Assembly (NCBI GenBank): GCA_013146195.2
Contig: CM028379.1
Coordinates: 113,206,168-113,270,167 of the forward strand
Reading direction: 5' to 3'
Source of the DNA: Codonopsis lanceolata
Lineage: Eukaryota > Streptophyta > Magnoliopsida > Asterales > Campanulaceae
Length of the DNA: 64,000 nucleotides
Shown here: one piece after another, positions 46,901-58,061 of the stretch
Layout: each line of letters starts with the position of its first letter
How positions within the stretch are numbered: position 1 is the first letter of the stretch
The notes under the pieces: model-generated
Database searches by the model: none
The model's input: the letters and a program-made list of their open reading frames with translations, nothing else
What the model was told of the DNA's origin: nothing
Program-made: the position numbers and the translations under genes

Positions 46901-47849
46901 GATAAGTCTCACTACAACATTTTCATTCTGCTACTACTTCCTCCATTCTGCACAAAGAGTCTGCATTTGAAAATCAAACATTTTAAGGAATGAAGTAATT
47001 TCAATATATACCCTTAGTTTTAATGATTAAATGTTTAAACCAAGCACTTGACTTTTTTATTTATGGGAATTTGGCTCAAAGTAGTGAAAAAAGACGGGCT
47101 TTTGCACCCTTTTTTGAGTCTTTTCAAAAATCACATACATACGGAATTATTCAAAAAAAGAGATCAAAAAGTGCAAAAAAATCAATGGTCACTAGGCAAA
47201 GGAAAGGTTTGACTATATGCTAGATCTCCTTTTTTGAGTCCTATTTTGACTCTTTTTTTTTCGTTCACATTTCCATTACAGATTCCATCTTTATAGAAAA
47301 AACTCAGTTTTGAAAACTTCAAGTGTAATGTAACAAGACAAATTTGGAATCTCATATAATTCATAAGCTAAGTTTTGAAACAAGATCCTCTAATGGAAGG
47401 TTCCAAATTAAAAGGCAGGACTCCTTGAGCAGATGAGAGGGATTATATGCCGCTGTAGAAAAACAGATTGAAAAATCAGTATTTGAGTTTTCTTTATGAC
47501 AACTTCATAAATGAGGGTAAATTAAGTTATCTTTCCTTTGGAACAACTTCATACAAGAGTTGAACTAGAGATGGACGATCCTCAGTCATACAACATGACG
47601 AGGGCATCCCCTATCAACTAAGGCATACAAGCTGTAAAAGTAAAATACACTCCTAGTCATAGAGCATAACTGAACAATTGTAACATAGATCATAAACCAT
47701 ATCAAAGGAAACAAAGCGGCGCAAGCACAGTAATATCTACTTAACCTTAAGTCAAAACTACATATGAGAACACGAGCACCAACATTAATGCAATAACCTG
47801 TAGCTTTCAAATAGAAAAAGAAAAAAACGTGAATTGCTCCCCAAATTAC
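43936..47849 (-). other. Large intron of BTB gene copy A
   Basis: Donor GT at 47849-47848 and acceptor AG at 43937-43936. It contains a Stowaway MITE at 46280-46523. A minus-strand open frame at 44783-45022 (79 codons, beginning MGSYPIMHPPSG, with a hydrophobic stretch VWMIVGWTQLAVFFVSV) is followed directly by a donor-like gtatgc. Another donor-like site, atcag/gtgaga, lies near 44464. These could mark cryptic or alternative exons. No family is recognised. Confidence 0.6.
46280..46523. mobile_element. Stowaway MITE, TA target duplication, copy A
   Basis: Ends ctccctccgtttc and, reverse-complemented, ctccctccgttt, flanked by TA at 46278-46279 and 46524-46525. Size is 244 bp. It lies in the BTB gene intron. 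Confidence 0.85.
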
Positions 47850-48915
47850 CTTCAGGATACGCAGTACACGTGAAACGCTTTGCTTGATCAACCTCTGCTT
47901 CAGTTCCTTGCAGTACATCAGTCCCACTGTCTCCACATATATTTCAACATCCTCGCAATCCTCAATCTCAAGAAAACGCAAACACGGCTGCTGTGCTGAT
48001 AACTTCTCAGCAAAAAACCTAGTATTCTCCACAAGAACACTTCTGTGAACATTCAACTTTACAGTAAACCCCTGCTTACCCAGTAAGACAACTTTCAAAT
48101 CACTGGTTCCAGGTTCACCAAACTCGATTGATACCTTTCTTGGCAAATTTTCAATCTTGGGTCGTGATGTTCTCTCATTGATAACTGATGAACCAAGCAC
48201 AACAGGGGTGTCGCCACCTGTTTTCCTGTCATCATCAGAAACATGTCCTGATCTTGATGAGGTGAGTGCTGGCTTTTTCTCAGTGTCTGGGATTTGTTTC
48301 TTTTGAATAGAGGTCTTGGGTGTTGTAGAGGATGATTTGGGCTTGTTTAGCGGGTTTTGTGGTTTGAGGTTCTTTTGAAACATAACAGGGGAAGGACAAC
48401 ACCAGAAGCCTTCTGGAGTTACAGCTATGGGGACATTCCTAATCTTGGTTTGACCTTGTTCTACCCTTTGTGAGTCTTATCTCAGCCATCTTCAAGCCGA
48501 AATTTAAAGCTCAGTTAAATCAAGCATTTAAAGGAATAAACATTTAATTTCCAAAAATATCAGAACTGTAGTCAAAATAGTTAATTTGATAGATTAGATT
48601 CCCAAAATAGAATTTATCAAAATGAAACTTGTAAATTCTTGAAATTGTTTGTAAATTTCAAGCTACCCAAAACTCAAAAAACCCTAAAATCAAAGAATCA
48701 TTTGAAAGGAAAAAAAAACGCACAATGGAAATAAAAAAATTCAATCTTTAGCTAACAGTAGCCAAGAAAAACAAGAAACAGTAGCTCCAAACCCAAATTT
48801 TTAAAAAATATAAATCAAAATAGAACAACACACGAACACATGCATTACTGGAAAACCCCTCCAAAGAAAAATAATTAAGAACACAAGTTCATGGAATAGA
48901 GCCCACAATAATATG

Positions 48916-50052
48916 AAATGCGGTGTCTCTGTTATGAACCCTAAAGCAAAGTACTTGTTGAAACTCTCAAGAAAACAAAGACTGACCGACAAACTGGAAA
49001 TTCTGAGAGGGACTGTGGAGAAAACTGAAACCCCTCTTTTGTTCCCTTAAATTAAGCAGAGAAGAGGCCACGAGCGTTTGGAGCAATGATGTAAAGCATC
49101 AAGGGGGGCAATTTTGAAAAGAGATTTAACAGGGGTGGAATCATTAGAGCGTACCAAAACGATAAAGAAAAAGGAAAATGGAATAAGAGGATGATGGCTT
49201 TATGGGTTGTGTTTTGAAACTTTATCACTGGTTGTGCCTATTGGAATTTTGCTTTTGATTGTTATGAGTGTGGTGGGTCTGAGTTGCGCAACGTCCTTGT
49301 TTCTTTTTTACTCTCTCTCTCTCTCACACACACACAAGAGTCAAGACTGGTAGAGTGATCAAGCAGAGACAGGGCATGCAATGCAATGGGGGACTGTCAC
49401 TCAATCTTGTTTTCTTGTGCTTTCTGTTGGTAGCAGCCTCGATTCTTCGGCCTATAATTTGGGTAGCTTAATTCCGTTTGGGTTTATCAATCTTAAAATT
49501 GTTGGTTCATGAAATAAAAAATACAGTGATTACAGAGTCAACTATATTTTTTTCAATTACTAATTGAATTCGTTTATAAATCACATGGAGATCATAACTT
49601 GTGAATTACACCCTGTTGAGTGTTGAGCTAAGAAAGGCAGGGTCATGTCTCATGTGCGGTCGCTGAGGCTGAGGTTTAATTAAAGTTAGATTTTAAAGAA
49701 GGTTGACCAGGTACTTGAACTGGACCAAATCATTGAATTGTACCAGCGAGTCAAGTTAGGTTACCCAATCCTTAAGTTAAAAACAAACAACCCAACTTTT
49801 AGTCGAGAAAGAATATTTTACAATGTGGGATTTGCCAATAAATCCCACTTTTTCTTGCTAAGAATTTAACGGAAGACACAAATAAATCACTACTCTTTCT
49901 GCTTCATATAAACATGTTAATAATAATACGTCATACACGTGCTAACTCTTTGAGCCAAATTAATAGAGTAATAAATACTCTTTTTATTATTTTAACTGCA
50001 CATTTATATTAATAATCTTTAGTGTTCATATATAACATTATAACTTCATACT
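48916..50052. other. Upstream region of BTB gene copy A
   Basis: Likely contains the promoter and leader of the minus-strand BTB gene; no clear TATA box was identified. A CT/CA microsatellite lies near 49312-49336. No other gene seen. The corresponding part of copy B falls outside the window. Confidence 0.4.
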
Positions 50053-50870
50053 TGATGGGACCCGACACAGGTCCCCTACGTGAATCGGACCACGTGGATT
50101 CCAAACGATCTGTCCCAAGGCCAAGACCATTCCCGTCGGCCATCATCGACAATCACTAACCAACCGAGCGAAATGCGGCGACCATAATCGGTAGCATGAC
50201 AGCAACCATGAATCAAGATGCAGACCATATGGTCGAGGATCACCTATCGGCCGACGCTCGGGATAAGACAGAGTTTAGCCCGTAGCATTACGCATCCGGT
50301 GCCTTCCCCCAAAGAGCAAGCCATGCAAGCGCCATACCTTATCGCTTACTCAACCGCCCTACAATCCCTGCATACACAATGCGTTGACCACTCGTGAATC
50401 GCCAAGAGCCGGAGAACAAGTCCCACCGGTTGGGACCACTCATACCAATCATGATCCCAAATCTGAAGCTACTTATAAAGGAAGCCTTTCCCTTCAAGAA
50501 AGGTAAGATAACTTGAGATTGCAAACTTAATATACCGGCGGTGATAGACAATACACACAAAGAGATTACTCTATACACCGACCGGAAGTTAAGGGAACGC
50601 CGCTCCAGGCATACTATATACTACCTTGTTATTGACTCTCACACTGGTGTAGGGGAAACCCCCAAAGACCCTAACGGTAGTCTTGCTTTCAGGTACCCAC
50701 CAACAAAGATCATCAACCAAAGCCTGATATCCTCAACAAGTCGGTACCTCCAGACTACACCGACGTGACCACCAGGGCCGGACACGTCGGCTCAGTCCAT
50801 TACGTGGACTGCCACTCGATCACCCCGTCTCGTGGCGTGATCGTGGTTCCGATTCTTGGGAAAGCGTTAC
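50053..50870 (+). mobile_element. Putative 5' LTR of Tat-like gypsy element
   Basis: Begins tgatgggacccgacac and contains a TATA-like ttataaagg near 50471. Base composition is clearly richer in GC than the flanking DNA. The 3' border and primer binding site are not certain; candidates lie between 50800 and 50870. Confidence 0.5.
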
Positions 50871-51018
50871 AAGTAAAGTACTGAATACATAATCAATGGA
50901 TCAACAGACTCTACCAAGCAAAACCAATCGGAGCGAACAAACTACCACCACTGAAGCAAATTAACGGTGGATATAGAACCGATGACCTCAAAAGCAACAA
51001 AGAAGTCACCCGAGTGTC

Positions 51019-52581
51019 GTGCACAATGTAGACGAAGAAACTCAAGTGGATCAACCTCGAACGGAGGGAGATGGACCCACTGAACAAGAAAAGCTCCTCG
51101 TAGAGGTAAAATTCTGGGAACGCCAGAAATCTTACCTTGCAGGAATCCAAGAGGCTGAGCTCAAGATGTTCGAGGCTCAAAAAGATAACGGCACGATTAA
51201 GCCTCAAAACAGCGAACCCCGACCATACACGACGCTACCTCAAAGGGAAGGAGAAAGAAGCTATATCCCAGGCCAGTGCAAGGTCCAGGTTAGGAAAGCG
51301 GGCGAGCGAGCAAGCACCTAAGCCCAGTGTTCAAAGCCGATTAACATTTCCCAACGAATCTAAGCGCTCCCGGCGAGCACGAGAAAGGAGCGAGGAAGGG
51401 AATCCGGCCGAGGAAAAGCAAACGAACTAGAACATGTGGGCATTGCACGTTCCCAAGCAATCAGCCTTGCAGGTACCCAAAGAGTGGTCTAAGCGACCAC
51501 CGAGGTACAGGTATCGACCAATAAGCCTTCTTTGGCCGTCGAGCAGGAGGTCAAATTCTTGAAAGGCCGATTAGAGGCCATGGAGAAGGGAAAACCTATG
51601 TTATTGCCTCCTGCCAAGAATGGCCCGTTCCAAGAAAGAATGAGGAAAGCTCCCCTCCCAGATAAAAAGATTCCTACTTTCGAGCCATACCAAGGCCTCA
51701 CCAATGCTGTAGATCATATGACAAGCTTTGAGGTGAAAATGAACGCAGTTGCTCCCGAAGACGAGGATGCCTGGGGAAAGATTTTTGCGGGGACATTAAA
51801 AGGGAAGGCTCTGAAATGGTATACAGGCCTGCCATTGGATTCCGTGGAAAGTTGGGACGAATTTAGGCAGATGTTTGTCAACCAGTTTGCCTCGGCAGGA
51901 CTCCAGCCAAAGAAGCAAACCGACCTGTGTGGGATCCAACAGAGGATTAATGAATCCAACCAACTCTACATGGACAGGTTCATGGCCATGGTAGACCAGA
52001 TACCGTATATTTCGGAGGAATCGATTAAAATGTGCTTCATCTCCGGCCTACAACAGGGACTGATGAGGCAGGAAATGATGCTGCGCGACCAAACCTCGGT
52101 CGGGGAAATGTACGCCCACGCAATTCGGGTAATCAATACCGAAGATGCGAAGAAGGAGGGCAATGAGAAGAAAGAGGGAAAGAAGAAAGAGCAGGACCAC
52201 TCGAACAAAGGTGGTCGAGGATCGAGTAATAAGGAGGAGGATAATCGAGGGAAAAATCTGTGGGACGATGTTGACTGGACACCACTCAATGCTAGCCGTG
52301 AGCACATCATGAATGTCCTGCTCGATCAGGATAAAATTAGTAGACCTTACCCATTGAAGGAGACACGGTATCCTCGCAACCCCAACAAACGATGTGCCTA
52401 CCATAAAGATGTCGGCCATACGACCGAGGATTGCATCAATCTGAAAAAGGCCATCCAGAAATTGATAGATAGGGGCGAGCTCAGGAGGTTTGAGCGAAGG
52501 GAAATGACCAGCAAGATAGGCCGAGAGAGCCAGAAAGACATCAAAATCCTCGGCCAGATAACGGAGGACCGAGGAACGTGA
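51019..52581 (+). pseudogene. Retrotransposon gag polyprotein, Ty3/gypsy (Tat-like)
   Basis: The frame at 51532-52581 encodes a retrotransposon gag domain: FEPYQGLTNAVDHMTSFEVKM, WGKIFAGTLKGKALKWYTGLP, WDEFRQMFVNQFAS and MFISGL-like CFISGLQQGLM. A Lys/Glu-rich linker and a C-H-H-C zinc knuckle variant (CAYHKDVGHTTEDC) at about residues 285-298 of this frame follow. The knuckle form is typical of Tat-lineage elements. The N-terminal part at 51019-51321 lies in the same frame but is separated by stop codons, and a second frame (51137-51430) carries a basic stretch resembling gag (SRLGKRASEQ). At least one frameshift has therefore occurred. It forms the nucleocapsid in active relatives; here it is disrupted upstream. 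Confidence 0.8.
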
Positions 52582-52599
52582 TTAACACGATCGTGAGGC

Positions 52600-53961
52600 G
52601 GCACCAAGTGGAACCCAAATTAAAACATGATTTACAATTGAAGCATGTGGTTCACATGATGCCACTCGGCCCGATGAAGCAGAGGAACTGCTCAAGCAGC
52701 TCGCTAGCCTAGCCGATCGCTTCACAACAACTCCTTGACTCATGGATGAGGATTCACAATATGAAGTGAACGGGTCCTCATAGACAGGAGCGGTGAAGCG
52801 GATATCCTCAGATACGATGCTTTAAGGAAATGGGCCGGGGAACGCCACCTCGCATCGAAAGGCATGCTAGAGGGTTTCACAGGCACAAAGTGGCGGTCAA
52901 AGGAATCATCACGTTATCGTGATCCCTGGGAAGAAACCAATACCTCGAACTGAGGAGATTGATTTTCAGTGCTCGACCGCCATCCCCATATAACGCCATA
53001 CTCCTGCCTCACCCTGCATAAAATTTCAAATGGTCGCATCCATGGCCCATCAAAGAATCAAGTATCCGTAAGTGGATCGAATGGTCTGAATGCGCCTCAA
53101 GTACTTAGTATATCTACAAGGAAAAACCCAAAAAGAAAAGGCGGTGATTTCTGTTCCAGGAGCAGGTGGTCGAATAAAGAGGGTCACCAAAAGAAGTCGA
53201 GAAACGTAAGAGGAAATGATACCACATTTCGAACCAACCCAAGCATAGTAGCTTAAAGTAAGCTGAACGCCAACAAGATAGCGGTTCAAACACAAGCCGA
53301 ACGCCGCTTGTTGTTTCATGAACAAGTGAGCCGGGAACGCCAAGCCAAAAAGTGGAAGACAGTGATCTCCTTAAGAAAGATGGCCCTAAGAGCACACAAA
53401 GAGCTCTGTAGTCACCAAAGTGATCACCATTGAAAGCTGGACATAGATCACCAACCCGCCATCGAGCCAAACGACGATTTAGACGAATTGTGATCAACTC
53501 GATTTTCCCGAGCGTAAAGTCCGAGTAGAAGAGAAATTCCCAAAGAAGAGCGAGCAAATGATCATCGCTACTTAAAGAAAGCCTCGGATGTGTTCGCCGA
53601 GGATCGATGATACGGAAGGAATTAATGGGACGCCGCTATGCACCGCCGAGATCGACCCGTATTTCATCCCCAATACAACAAAAGGCACGAATCTTTTCCT
53701 CGCAGTAGTTGTACTATCAAGGAAGAAGTGTCAAGGTTGTTGAAAGCCAAAATTATTAAAGAAGTCTATGCTACCCGGATAGCAAATGTAGTTATGGTAA
53801 AAGTAACGGGAAATGGCGAATGTGTGTAGATTTTACCGATCTAAATAAAGCTTGCCCAAAGATTGGTACCCATTACCTCGAATCGACCAACTTCATGGAC
53901 TCCATATCGGGCATAAAATTCTGAAGTTTCAGAGATGCATATTCGTGATATCACTGTATCC
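52600..53961 (+). pseudogene. Gypsy pol remnant: protease and start of reverse transcriptase
   Basis: Near 52770 a frame reads RVLIDRSGEADIL, which corresponds to the aspartic protease active site VLIDTGSSADIL, with the D-T/S-G triad damaged. From about 53640 the broken frames encode KEEVSRLLKAKIIKEVY, TRIANVVMVK, then after shifts NGE, a VDFTDLNKACPKD-like block and YPLPRIDQL. That is the N-terminal part of a gypsy reverse transcriptase. Stops and frameshifts are frequent, and the sequence is cut by the N gap before the YxDD region. It is clearly not functional. Confidence 0.75.
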
Positions 53962-54061
53962 NNNNNNNNNNNNNNNNNNNNNNNNNNNNNNNNNNNNNNN
54001 NNNNNNNNNNNNNNNNNNNNNNNNNNNNNNNNNNNNNNNNNNNNNNNNNNNNNNNNNNNNN
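53962..54061. other. Assembly gap, exactly 100 N
   Basis: One hundred consecutive N, the usual placeholder for a gap of unknown size. The left side ends inside a gypsy reverse transcriptase; the right side starts inside the duplicated block. Confidence 1.
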
Positions 54062-54939
54062 GTATTGGTTACTTTCACAATCATGGATTGGTTTCTAATC
54101 CCCACCCAAATTAAACTGGGAATAAGTCTCCGTAAGATAGAATCTCAATCCCTCACTACTCCACCTACTAATATAATGGGTCGCAGCAGGTTATGGAGAT
54201 CCATCTTATAAAATACTCATAATACGGTTTTATCAAATTTTTTCTTAAACTGAACTACTGAAGGGATAATCAACCAATACTTTTGTCCCAAAACTTTATT
54301 TAGCACCAACACCTTAACGCCCCTTTATATAAAATTTCACATAGGTTAATTAAAGGCTCACGAACAAGTAAAGTCTTACGCCAAACAAACTTCAAGTGGT
54401 TATGAATTTGGATGTAAGCATCTGCCTCATATAAAACATGCTCTATATTAACAGAGGAATAATAAGACTTCTATAAGACATGCTTAAGATCCTAGTATGT
54501 AAAATGAAACATCACTCTCTTTCAGCTCAACTCATCAACACACATAAGTCGATCATGAGGATCCATCTTGTAAAAAATATATGTAAAACGGTCTTTACTA
54601 AGTTTTTACCTATTAATAGACTCGTTCCTACTTGCATACTCAAAGATCAGCCAAACTCTTTTATTTTATTTAAAGATTCAATCTTTGATAGTCAAGAAAG
54701 CATTACAAGGAATGAAAAAATATTTCATTAATTATTTTTTAAAGAATTTTCCTAGTTTTATAGATGAATGTAACAAGGGTATATGTGTTGGTAATATTAT
54801 TAAGTTATTTTTTCGATAAAAGTCTTTGTGTAGAATCTGAAGTTCTTTAGTTATGACTCTTTAAGTTGATATCTCAAAATAAGTTGGAATAATTGTAGCC
54901 TGGTAATATTTACTAGAAATGTAACCGCTTTAGTATTCT

Positions 54940-57620
54940 TTTTTAAAAACCACAAAAGTTCTTCTTTTCATAATTTTGTTCCAAAACTGTCCGCAACCTC
55001 CTGCTACTTCGGTCTTCTTCTTCCGTCTTCTTCCTCCTGCTACTTCTTTCTATTCACTCTCTCTCTCACACACACACACACTCTCTTCTTCTCCCTCCTA
55101 TTTTTCTCAGATCTGCTCGCCATCCACCTTCGTCTCCATCTCTCTTTTCTCCATTATCAACCTCGTTTCATCTTCTCCGGTCATTTTCTCCATAAATTTT
55201 GATCCGGATAAACCATAGGACCCACATATCAAATCAAAGTTCTCGGCGAGATGTACAAGTAGCATGGGGTTTACCACGTGATGTCTTCATTTAAAGGCCA
55301 AAAAATCGTTGTTTAAACATTATTTTGGGCTTCATGAGCTTTTCAATGCTCATTTTTGCATTGCGATACCTAAATTTAAATGGGGATTTTTGCATTTCAA
55401 TGCCCAAATTTTCCGCAATTTCAATTATATATTACGATGCCCAATGTTTTCATTGAGATGCCCGAATTTGGGCGTGGCTTTTTGCATTCGATGCCCAAAA
55501 TTTGACAGATTTCCAATCGTGTATTGTGATGCCCATCGGCTCTTTACATTTCGATGCTCAAATTTTAATAGATTTTCAATTGTGCATTATGATGCCCAGT
55601 GGATTTTTGCATTTCGATACCCAAATTTTGACAGATTTCAATTGTGTATTGCAATGCCCAATGTTTTCATTGTGATGCCCAGTGGCTTTTTGCATTTCGA
55701 TGCTCAAATTTTGGCAGATTTTCAATTGTGCATTGCGATGCCCATTGGCCTTTGCATTTTGATGCCCAAATTTAGGCGTGACTTTGTCCGCGTGTTTTCC
55801 TTAATTAAGGGTATCTTTGTCATTTTCTTCAAAATATATTTTAACGGTTTAAAATAAATATAAGAGATCTGGCGGTTATAATTTCACAAGGCGGCTTGAA
55901 TTTACCCAAATAAGTTGCATCTAGGAAGTGTCAATTGGGACTAGGGCACGCAGGTTAACTGGACTTTTTGGGGCACAAGACAAAGTCGCCCATGTTTATG
56001 GATTGCATACGGCACAACGCATAATTTACCTACGCTTGGGCTAGGTTGTCTTTTGCAAACTTTAGGCATATATAGCCCAAACCCGGTATGACCCAAAGCA
56101 CGACGAAAAAGGCTCTAATACAATTGTTTTTCCAGTCTATTTCTTTTCAATTGTGCCAATGAGCAGCGAAAACTAAGAAATAACTAAAAAAAATTGGAGA
56201 AATTGTTGGTCGGTATTTTTTTCCAAATATTTAACCCTTCTAGTTCAGTTTTTTTTTCAACCGCTAAAATTCATTTTTGAAATATTGTTCTAAAGTGCCT
56301 AAATCATATTTTGATTCATTAAGTATGAAACTTTAATGGAACTGTGTTAAGTTTGAGGATTTTCACAATAGGAACGAAGGAGAAAGAGGAGGTGGAGGAG
56401 ATCAAAAAATCTGGTTCATTGTGATTTTCCATCACGATGCATCATCATTTTTTGCATCGCGGTGTAAAATTGAATTGAGTAATTTGAAATTGAATTAGGT
56501 AATTTTAATAGATGCATCGCGGTGCATAATTTTGGTGCAGCGCAGTGCAAAATTAGATTAGATATTTTAAATTGATGCATGACGATGCATAAATTGATGC
56601 AGCGCGGTGCAAAATTAAATTATGTAATTAAATTGATATAATTTAAATTGACACATCAGGATATAAACATTTATGCAGTACATTGCATTTGTGTGTTATC
56701 CGTAGCGCGCTTCAGGCTCATTAAGGGTATACTGTAACAATTGAAAACTTTGAGAAAGGACCACGAAATTTACCCCAAAAAAATTGGGGAAAATTCTGGT
56801 TGGTCCATTTTTTTTAAAGTTTCTAACCCTAAAATTTCACCGTTCTTTTTTTCAACCACAAAATACCATTTTTCGAAATATTGTTCCAAAAATGTCATCG
56901 TCTTCTTCAACAGCTCCGGCAACACACTTTGGATTCGAAAATCACAATTGTGCGCCTTGGCTTGAGGGATCGAAAATATAATGGATGCGTGATGGGTTGA
57001 AAGATTTTTCGATTATGACGAAGACAGAGAAAGATGAGGAATAAGAAGATTTTCGACGAAGGAGATTGAAGAACATGAAATACGTAAACTGATTTTTTAT
57101 GCTATTGTATCACAGTGCAAAAATTTCATTGCATTATTTTTGCACCGCGGTTCAAAAGTTTGAATCATATAAAATTGTTGCACTGCGATATATTTGTACT
57201 TTACACTGTAATTTATTGAAAATTAATTACTTTTTGCACTTAAACAACCTTTTCAAACCGCGGTGCAAAAATTAATGCACTAAAATTAATGAATCACGGT
57301 TCAAAAATAGACTAGCAATTACACTATTGAACTGTGGTGCAAAAATTAATGCACTAAAATTGATGAATCGCGGTACAAAAATAGACTAACAATTACACTA
57401 TTGAACCGCGGTGTAAAATTAATTCAATAAAAATTGATCAATCACAGTTCATAAAATAGACTAGCGATTCTATTATTGATCATGATGCAAAATAATGACC
57501 TCCGTAGCGTCATCGATTCATTAAAGGTATCATAGTCATTTTACCACCAAAAGTGACTTTTTCACTTGAAAATAAAAAAAATGTACTTTAACAATTAAAA
57601 AAGTAGACCGACCCTTAACT
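54940..57620. repeat. Three-module minisatellite block, copy B
   Basis: Counterpart of 39822-42500, with the same three modules and both tandem arrays (about 55345-55785 and 57110-57490). Several repeat units carry short deletions relative to copy A. Confidence 0.6.
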
Positions 57621-58061
57621 TTTTCAAAAAAATTTGGGTGCTAACTAATCTGATGGGGAGTATTTGTCATGCAGGCTACCAAGTGCAAACACGTATTGTG
57701 ACCATATGCAGCTTCAGTTCTGTCCCATCTGCATATATGTCATACAAGATGGACCAGTTATGAACTACTCTAGTATTTGAATTACAATCGAACACTTCAA
57801 TTACTTTCAAATGATCAAATCCAAGCAAACAACAATTCATATTACATTCCTTTCACTAATCTTTACTAAACCAAGAAAATCAGTTCGAATTCACACATCC
57901 AACACTCGACCCTTGTGAAGGAACATAACTTTTCAACTCACAAGACATTCACTCTAAACTCCAGTCTTCAGCTTCTATATCTGCATTGATAATCACAGCA
58001 AAATTATCATTACTTTCACAACTATACAGGTACTTCTGTTGGTCAAATGGTCAAGCCTCAT

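Larger units (their letters stand above)
42976..48489 (-). pseudogene. BTB/POZ protein gene, At1g63850-like, copy A (frameshifted)
   Basis: Two coding exons on the minus strand: 48489-47850 and 43935-42976, separated by a GT-AG intron of 3.9 kb at a phase-0 boundary (LRILK/VAEQLGF). The product resembles plant BTB/POZ proteins of the At1g63850 type, putative substrate adaptors of CUL3 ubiquitin ligases. Visible are the BTB core (DLKVVLLG, FFAEKLSAQQP, YVETVGLMYC) and a conserved C-terminal region (VPWVGEEEEEKV, EADNLTWLLEILAD, SFDRKVVEEGIGRTIL). Compared with copy B there is one extra T at 48467-48469, which shifts frame at codon 8 and meets a stop within a few codons. An in-frame ATG at 48383 (codon 36) could still open the rest. 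This may be a true lesion, an allele or a base-call error. Confidence 0.75.
38944..48915. repeat. 10-kb duplicated block, copy A
   Basis: Matches 54062-64000 in the same orientation with few differences across intergenic DNA, the BTB gene, its 3.9-kb intron and a MITE. The period is about 15,085-15,118 bases. Differences are denser in 38944-42560 than in 42560-48915. Confidence 0.95.
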
